Below, one piece after another: positions 5,491 to 10,375 of a stretch of 10,375 nt of DNA. Source of the DNA: CAIRDP01 sp037134895 (lineage in GTDB: Bacteria; Bacteroidota; Bacteroidia; Bacteroidales; FEN-979); NCBI GenBank assembly GCA_037134895.1, contig JBAXLI010000108.1, positions 1 through 10,375 on the forward strand, read 5' to 3'. Each line of letters begins with the position of its first letter. The first letter of the stretch is position 1. Below the pieces are notes generated by a model. That model saw only the letters and a program-made list of their open reading frames with translations. It was not told the DNA's origin and made no database searches. The position numbers and the translations under genes are program-made.

Positions 5491-6714
5491 ATGAAGAAAC
5501 TGCTGTTCTTGTTTGCTTTGCTTATTGCCTGCTCCTCTGCGACTGCCCAGGTCGATTCCCTGACCTACGGAATTACCTCATTGAAGCAGGGTCCCGGACT
5601 TTTCCTTTCAAAGATCAACGCATCTGACGGAAATGTCACAAACATCTCGGTAATTGCGGTTCCCCGGGATCCGGGCGCTTTCGGACGAACGATAGATCCC
5701 CTTCACCATGTGTTCTACTACCTTAACGGAACGGATCTCCTGGCTTTTAATATTAAAACGGGAGACCTCATCCGCAGTATAACTGTAATCAATTTCAGGA
5801 ACTCGACTTTCGAAGGGATCGCCTACAACTACAGGGATTCCAGCCTTTATGGTCTCACAGTGGATGCAGCCGCCGCCGATATCCGGCTGGCAAAACTTGA
5901 TCCTTTCACAGGATCGGTGACTCCTGTTTCTGACAGTTCCCTGGCTAATAGCTGCAGCATCCTCACTGGTACCGCACTGGATCCTGTTCATGGAGTGTAC
6001 TATTTTCAGTCTATGAATGATACGATAAATCACCTGCTTGCAATCGACATTCACTCGGGCAGGATCATCTCTGATTTTTCCATTGGGGTTAACCCCGGCG
6101 AAACCTTCGGCCCCATGGAATACAACTGCAGGGATTCAAGCCTGTACGGGCTCACGGGAAACTTTATCATGGGAAGGAAACTGTCAAAGATCAACCTGAA
6201 CAATGGTGAACTGACCATCCTCTCGAAATTCCCGCTTGCCGATACTATCCTTAACGAATATGTGACCATAGATTCGTTCAACGGGGTATTTTATTTCGAA
6301 GCCATCGACCATACCTCCCGGGGTGTGAACATTACTTCGGGTGACCTTGTTTCGATGATTCCCATCACTGCGCCTGAGGGCTCATTCTTCACAGGCTTCA
6401 TCTTCAACTACGCCTGCTATGTTCACCCTCCCTCATCCATTGATGAAACCGATGCAGCACCCCGGTTATCCGTATTCCCGAATCCTGTATCCGGCATCCT
6501 GAACATCTGCTCCACCGAGCCTTTGATTAAAATCGAGATACTGGATTTCACCGGGAGGCTTGTGTTTGCTCAGGATTGCAGGGGATTGAAGGATTTCAGT
6601 GCTGATCTTTCGGGTTTCGGTGAGGGTCTTTATATACTGCGGATGAATACCGTCGGTTCTATTGTTTCACGTGAATTGGTCAAGGTCTCGCCCGGATTTG
6701 GGTTGGGAAAATAG
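5491..6714 (+). CDS. Secreted repeat protein with T9SS C-terminal sorting domain
   Basis: This 407-residue protein starts with a signal peptide, MKKLLFLFALLIACSSATAQ. Cleavage at ATAQ is likely, though LIAC also fits a lipobox. The start at 5491 was preferred over 5464 because it opens the signal peptide. Residues about 60-310 hold three repeats of about 95-97 residues. Each begins with a D-x-hydrophobic YY/YF strand (DPLHHVFYY at 69, DPVHGVYYF at 164, DSFNGVFYF at 261). The first two also share YNxRDSSLYGLT (112 and 211). A beta-propeller-like fold is plausible. Residues about 322-399 are a T9SS type A sorting domain (FPNPVSGILNI, then GLYILRM and RELVKV), so the protein is probably exported across the outer membrane and attached or released. 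Its ligand is unknown. No clean promoter was found; TAATTTTA at 5435 is a one-mismatch candidate. The GH16-like gene follows after 16 bases. Confidence 0.85.
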   Translation: MKKLLFLFALLIACSSATAQVDSLTYGITSLKQGPGLFLSKINASDGNVTNISVIAVPRDPGAFGRTIDPLHHVFYYLNGTDLLAFNIKTGDLIRSITVINFRNSTFEGIAYNYRDSSLYGLTVDAAAADIRLAKLDPFTGSVTPVSDSSLANSCSILTGTALDPVHGVYYFQSMNDTINHLLAIDIHSGRIISDFSIGVNPGETFGPMEYNCRDSSLYGLTGNFIMGRKLSKINLNNGELTILSKFPLADTILNEYVTIDSFNGVFYFEAIDHTSRGVNITSGDLVSMIPITAPEGSFFTGFIFNYACYVHPPSSIDETDAAPRLSVFPNPVSGILNICSTEPLIKIEILDFTGRLVFAQDCRGLKDFSADLSGFGEGLYILRMNTVGSIVSRELVKVSPGFGLGK

Positions 6715-6730
6715 ATGTTAATCTGAAAAT

Positions 6731-8260
6731 ATGTACAGGCTGGTTCTCTTCTTTTTGATACTGCTGCTTGCCTCGGGGCGCATTTATTCCCAGGAAGCAA
6801 AGCCGGCAAGCTGCGATATCTATACCGACATCCCTGCCTGTCCGTCAAACCCGGCCGAAAAACAGGGTTACTACATCCTTCTGAACCAGCAATTCCAAAA
6901 CCCTTCGAAATACTGGAATGTAAGCAAACCCAACGACGATAAGGGCTGCGACTTCAACTTCATGCGCAACCAGGATAATGTCACCTTCACCTCATCCGCA
7001 AACCTGGCGAATACAGATGTACCTCTCATGGGTTGCCCGTATTCAATGGGCGAGATTAAAACTATGACTGTCGACACGGCCAACCATACGTTTAAGAGCT
7101 ATTACTTTTACGGGAGCGGCTATCTTGAAGCAAAGGTGCGCCAGCTCTATTGTTCTCCCGGACAAGGGAGTGCGATGTGGCTGTGGAGCGTGCTGGATTC
7201 CGATGATCCCGCCATTCCTCATCCAAATATTCTCGATGATAACGAGATCGATATATTCGAAACCCAGCCAAATGATTCGGCTGATTTTAATATTGCATAC
7301 CACTGGAGGATAAAGGGAAGCCTGGCCAAAGCCGAGAATTTTTACAGGATACATCCTTCACAGAGTCTGTTTACCAACTGGACTGTTTTTGCAGTGCGCT
7401 GGTGCCGCGACAGCATCAACTGGTTTGTGAACAACAAGCTTGTAAAGACCATGAAAATGGACGATCAGCCTGCCGGATGCACCTCGGGGGACCCGAAGTC
7501 GTTCATGCCCCCCGATGGCCCGTTTTGCATCAGGTTCAATTCAGGTCCGAATACGGTAGTGACCCACGATTCGGTTATCCCGTCAGCACTGACCGGTCAT
7601 CTGGAGATAGAATACGTGAGGGTTTATAAACTCAACGGGGAGAAGGCTTCCCCCATCAGGTTCTTTTCGGGAACACCAAACCAGGTCTGCATTTCGGAGA
7701 ATTCCCCGGAAACCTCGAACAGCATTTTATCGGCCAATTATTATCCGGATGCCACGTATTCCTGGTCATCGCCGGCTTTTGAGATTCAGCCCTTTGGGAT
7801 TCCAAACCCACAGCCCCAGCACCATAGCGGGAAAGTAAAGATCTGGCTGAAACCTGGGGTTCAGGCGAACCAGGCTTATCCTATCGTCCTTACTACAGTA
7901 CTCCCCGGGCATATTGAAAAGGATACTGCATGGTACCTGGTGGTTAACGCAGCCCCTCCTTTGCCTCCTGATAACTTCCAGGCTTCCCGTATTGACGGGC
8001 CTCTCTGCATCTATGAGATCAGCCATCCAATCGAAAATTTCTCAACATCTTCCTGCGAATTCTTTAATGATGCTACCCAGTCCTGGCAGCATGCACCTTT
8101 AAGAATCGTTAATGGTATCAGGTATGCTTTTTTCGGGAGATATATGCCCCAGGCTTTCGTTCCCATTAAATACCGGGAGAAAAATGCCTGCGGGTATTCA
8201 GCAACCAGGCAGTCGGGTAAAACAATCCCGGTTCCGCCACCGGGAAGCTGTGGATGGTAG
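6731..8260 (+). CDS. GH16-family endo-beta-glucanase-like enzyme with PKD-like tail
   Basis: This 509-residue secreted glycosidase has a signal peptide (1-20, ending IYS-Q). A GH16 jelly-roll domain spans about 46-302. Its signature NEIDIFE matches the family ExDxxE pattern: E172 is the predicted nucleophile, D174 the helper, E177 the acid/base. Other GH16-like elements are SGYLEAKVRQ and the closing LEIEYVRVYKLNG strand. GH16 enzymes cleave beta-1,3/1,4-glucans, agars, carrageenans and similar polymers; substrate cannot be chosen from sequence alone. Residues about 303-410 look like a PKD-type beta-sandwich (VCISENSPE, then ATYSWSSPAFEIQPFG), followed by a Cys-containing region of unknown fold. 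It has no T9SS domain, unlike the gene before it. The 16-base gap suggests co-transcription with that gene. Confidence 0.85.
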   Translation: MYRLVLFFLILLLASGRIYSQEAKPASCDIYTDIPACPSNPAEKQGYYILLNQQFQNPSKYWNVSKPNDDKGCDFNFMRNQDNVTFTSSANLANTDVPLMGCPYSMGEIKTMTVDTANHTFKSYYFYGSGYLEAKVRQLYCSPGQGSAMWLWSVLDSDDPAIPHPNILDDNEIDIFETQPNDSADFNIAYHWRIKGSLAKAENFYRIHPSQSLFTNWTVFAVRWCRDSINWFVNNKLVKTMKMDDQPAGCTSGDPKSFMPPDGPFCIRFNSGPNTVVTHDSVIPSALTGHLEIEYVRVYKLNGEKASPIRFFSGTPNQVCISENSPETSNSILSANYYPDATYSWSSPAFEIQPFGIPNPQPQHHSGKVKIWLKPGVQANQAYPIVLTTVLPGHIEKDTAWYLVVNAAPPLPPDNFQASRIDGPLCIYEISHPIENFSTSSCEFFNDATQSWQHAPLRIVNGIRYAFFGRYMPQAFVPIKYREKNACGYSATRQSGKTIPVPPPGSCGW

Positions 8261-8320
8261 CGCAAAGAAGGGGAATGCTGTTTTACAAAGCCGATCCCTC
8301 ATCCGCAGTCAGATACTTTT

Positions 8321-8328
8321 TATATTTG
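8321..8328 (+). promoter_or_regulatory. -7 promoter element immediately before the GH106-like gene
   Basis: TATATTTG is a perfect TAnnTTTG match ending only four bases (CCCC) before the ATG at 8333. Transcription would start at or within the first codons, implying a leaderless mRNA. No TTG is found in the -33 window, so the site may be weak or coincidental. Confidence 0.4.
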
Positions 8329-8332
8329 CCCC

Positions 8333-10315
8333 ATGAGAAAATACAGGAACTTACTGCCGGTTTTTTTGCTGGCTCTGCTGATCCCGGCCTTTGCAGGTAC
8401 GCAGGAAAATGCAATGCATTATCCATCGTCAAAACCGCTTACCCGCTGGTGGTGGTTTGCAAGGATTATCAAGAAGGAGGATGTGAGGGCTAACCTAATC
8501 TGGGCGAAACAAAATAATTTTGGTGGGGTCGAAATTGCTTTCGTGTATCCCCTGAACAGGAAGAGGTTTTACAGCGAACCCCTTGATACCAATTACCTCC
8601 CGAGGCAGGCCTGGCTGAGTCCCGAATGGTCGGAGATCGTTGCTTTTGCGAAACAGTGTGCCGACAGTCTTGGCCTTAGGTGCGATTTTACGTTCGGCAC
8701 CGGATGGCCCTTTGGCGATACCCGGGTGAAACGCGAGGATGCCACGCAAACCTGGCACGAAAAGAACGACAGCGCCAAATGGACCTATGAGGTGGTTTCA
8801 TGGGAGTACCCGAAGAAGGGGTATATCCTGAACCATATGGACAGCGCGGCTTTTCAACGATATTCACTGCGGATGGGCAATGCCCTGAAACCCGCCCTTA
8901 AGGGATCGAGATCGGGTTTGTTCTGCGATTCATGGGAAGTTGAAACTTCACGCATCTGGACGAACGGTTTCGGTGAAACTTTTGAGAAGGAGTACGGCTA
9001 CGATATCAATCCGTTCATGGACAGTATTTATAGCACCAAGTATCCTGATGAGCGCTACGATTATATGAAACTGGTTTCGAAGTACATCATCGCGCAGTTT
9101 TACAAACCGTTTGCAGCTGAATGCAAGTCGCTTGGCGCGTTTTCGCGTGTACAATGTGCCGGTGCACCGGTTGACCTGGTTTCGGCATATGCGGCTGCAG
9201 ATGTCCCTGAAACGGAAGCCATGCTGTATGAGCCTCCTTATTCGCGGATCGTGGCATCGGCAGCCTGCCTGGCTTCGCATAAGGAAGTTACCTCTGAAAC
9301 CTTTACCTGCGCCTATGGCTTCCCCAAATACAATGCCGAAACAAAGAAGATGGATTTCAAACTCAGGGGAAAAGAACAGGTTGCCGATCTGAAACTGATC
9401 GCTGATGCACTTTTTGCCAATGGAGTGAACCAGGTGGTTTGGCATGGTATGCCTTTCAACCCGGTGGGTATCGATACGATCATGTTTTATGCCTCAGTTC
9501 ATGTTGGCAAAAAAGGTAAGCTCTCGAAGGATATAGCCGGGTTTAACGAATATATGGGCAGGGTCAGCAGGTACATGAAAAAGGGAAGTACGTATTCTGA
9601 CGTGGCAATATACCTTCCTGTCGAAGACAGTTGGGTGACGTGTAAAATGAAGAATCCCGATCCACAGCAGCCCTGGGCCTGGGGTGAGTACGAAATGAGG
9701 CGGACCGTTCCTCCGTCAGAGCTCAAAGGATACAACCCGGTATGGATCAGCGGGGATTTTCTGAAAAACGGCAAAGTGGTCAACAGTAAATTGGTTTGCG
9801 GTGACGGGGCATTTTCCCTGCTGTATATCGACGCTGACCATATCGACATCGATGCACTGAAAACCATCGTTTCCCTGGCAAAACAAGGGTTGCCCGTATG
9901 CATGAAAAAGATTCCCACCCAGCCGGGGAAGAACAAATCACCGGAATATGCAAAGCTGCTGAAAGAATTGACGCCCCTGAAGAATTTCAGAAGGGAGTTT
10001 AAAACTATCTCCCTGCCTGAACCCCTGCTCACAGGAGAAAATCTTCCCGATTTCTGGTGCCGGAAGGAAGGAGGGGATTATTATTTTTTCTTAGCCAATC
10101 CGAATGCTCAGGATCTTCACCTGCCTTTGAAATACGGACAATCACTGAGCAACTCGTCAATCAATAAGCAGGTTGTTTTTAATGTCAGCGGGCATATTGT
10201 CAGTATGAACCTTGAATTCAGGCCATACCAGTCATTGCTTATAAAGATTGATCAAAACGGCAGCCCTGCCATGATTGATATCAGCTACGATCCACCCGCA
10301 CCACTAACCAAGTAA
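8333..10315 (+). CDS. GH106-like (alpha-L-rhamnosidase-related) glycosyl hydrolase
   Basis: This 660-residue exported protein has a signal peptide (1-21, AFA-G). The body resembles the GH106/alpha-L-rhamnosidase-like family: LTRWWWFARIIKKEDVRANLIWAKQNNFGGVEI near the start, the TFGTGWPFG loop (120-128), GLFCDSWEVETSRIWTNGFGETFEKEYGYD (195-224), and GVNQVVWHGMPF (364-375). E202 and E322 are candidate catalytic or binding acids, but I cannot assign roles. Known GH106 rhamnosidases are usually around 1000 residues or more with extra beta-sandwich domains; this one ends after a short C-terminal domain (FRPYQSLLIKID). It may be a compact subfamily, or a glycosidase with different specificity. It follows the GH16-like gene by 72 bases. 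Its final codons and stop are built into the adjacent AACCAAG repeat. Confidence 0.8.
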   Translation: MRKYRNLLPVFLLALLIPAFAGTQENAMHYPSSKPLTRWWWFARIIKKEDVRANLIWAKQNNFGGVEIAFVYPLNRKRFYSEPLDTNYLPRQAWLSPEWSEIVAFAKQCADSLGLRCDFTFGTGWPFGDTRVKREDATQTWHEKNDSAKWTYEVVSWEYPKKGYILNHMDSAAFQRYSLRMGNALKPALKGSRSGLFCDSWEVETSRIWTNGFGETFEKEYGYDINPFMDSIYSTKYPDERYDYMKLVSKYIIAQFYKPFAAECKSLGAFSRVQCAGAPVDLVSAYAAADVPETEAMLYEPPYSRIVASAACLASHKEVTSETFTCAYGFPKYNAETKKMDFKLRGKEQVADLKLIADALFANGVNQVVWHGMPFNPVGIDTIMFYASVHVGKKGKLSKDIAGFNEYMGRVSRYMKKGSTYSDVAIYLPVEDSWVTCKMKNPDPQQPWAWGEYEMRRTVPPSELKGYNPVWISGDFLKNGKVVNSKLVCGDGAFSLLYIDADHIDIDALKTIVSLAKQGLPVCMKKIPTQPGKNKSPEYAKLLKELTPLKNFRREFKTISLPEPLLTGENLPDFWCRKEGGDYYFFLANPNAQDLHLPLKYGQSLSNSSINKQVVFNVSGHIVSMNLEFRPYQSLLIKIDQNGSPAMIDISYDPPAPLTK

Positions 10316-10375
10316 CCAAGAACCAAGAACCAAGAACCAAGAACCAAGAACCAAGAACCAAGAACCAAGAACCAA
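10306..10375. repeat. AACCAAG heptamer array straddling the stop codon
   Basis: AACCAAG occurs at 10306-10312. After a single T it recurs in perfect 7-base register from 10314 to the window end: eight full copies plus six bases. The TAA stop (10313-10315) is formed at the inserted T, so the last codons of the glycosidase gene lie inside the first copy. The array runs off the window and its length is unknown. No terminator is visible before it. Confidence 0.93.

Noticed and set aside
8948..9445. 165-residue minus-strand open frame inside the GH106-like gene
   Set aside because: Cys/Arg-rich shadow with no recognisable domain, fully inside a convincing coding gene.
9499..10032. 177-residue minus-strand open frame inside the GH106-like gene
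   Set aside because: Same reason: antisense shadow, no promoter or family pattern.

Overview
The window looks like chromosomal DNA of a Bacteroidota bacterium, probably a free-living or environmental member of the Bacteroidales/Marinilabiliales/Sphingobacteriales type. The signs are a C-terminal type IX secretion (T9SS) sorting domain, a TPR-containing NarL-type histidine kinase, starts that mostly lack Shine-Dalgarno sequences, and several good matches to the Bacteroidota -7 promoter element TAnnTTTG. The genus cannot be named from this sequence alone.

Layout, left to right. (1) A minus-strand two-component operon (48-2596): a membrane-bound TPR histidine kinase followed, with ATGA start/stop overlap, by its LuxR/NarL-type response regulator. 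Both proteins have substitutions at residues normally tied to Mg2+ binding or phosphatase activity. (2) An intergenic region (2597-2869) packed with heptamer-based repeats, ending in a promoter for ornithine carbamoyltransferase (2870-3871). The gene is followed immediately by a second, unrelated heptamer array and a strong terminator. (3) A visibly AT-rich toxin-antitoxin cassette (4072-4750) of HigBA/RelE-like order, toxin first. Its promoter overlaps a palindrome that is a likely autoregulatory operator. (4) A convergent minus-strand gene (4763-5305) for a small membrane protein whose tail is a perfect 12-residue-period Cys/Met/His repeat. It has the best promoter in the window. (5) A plus-strand block: a T9SS-sorted secreted protein with three internal repeats, a GH16-type endoglucanase-like enzyme with a PKD-like tail 16 bases later, and a GH106-like (alpha-L-rhamnosidase-related) glycosidase with its own promoter very close to the start codon. 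The block ends in a third heptamer array (AACCAAG) that straddles the stop codon and runs off the window.

Together the right half suggests extracellular or periplasmic polysaccharide breakdown without SusC/SusD genes in view. The left half is signalling, arginine metabolism and a mobile-looking stress cassette. The items most worth a second look are the MMxKGxDCCPxG repeat protein and the recurring use of period-7 tandem repeats directly against gene ends.
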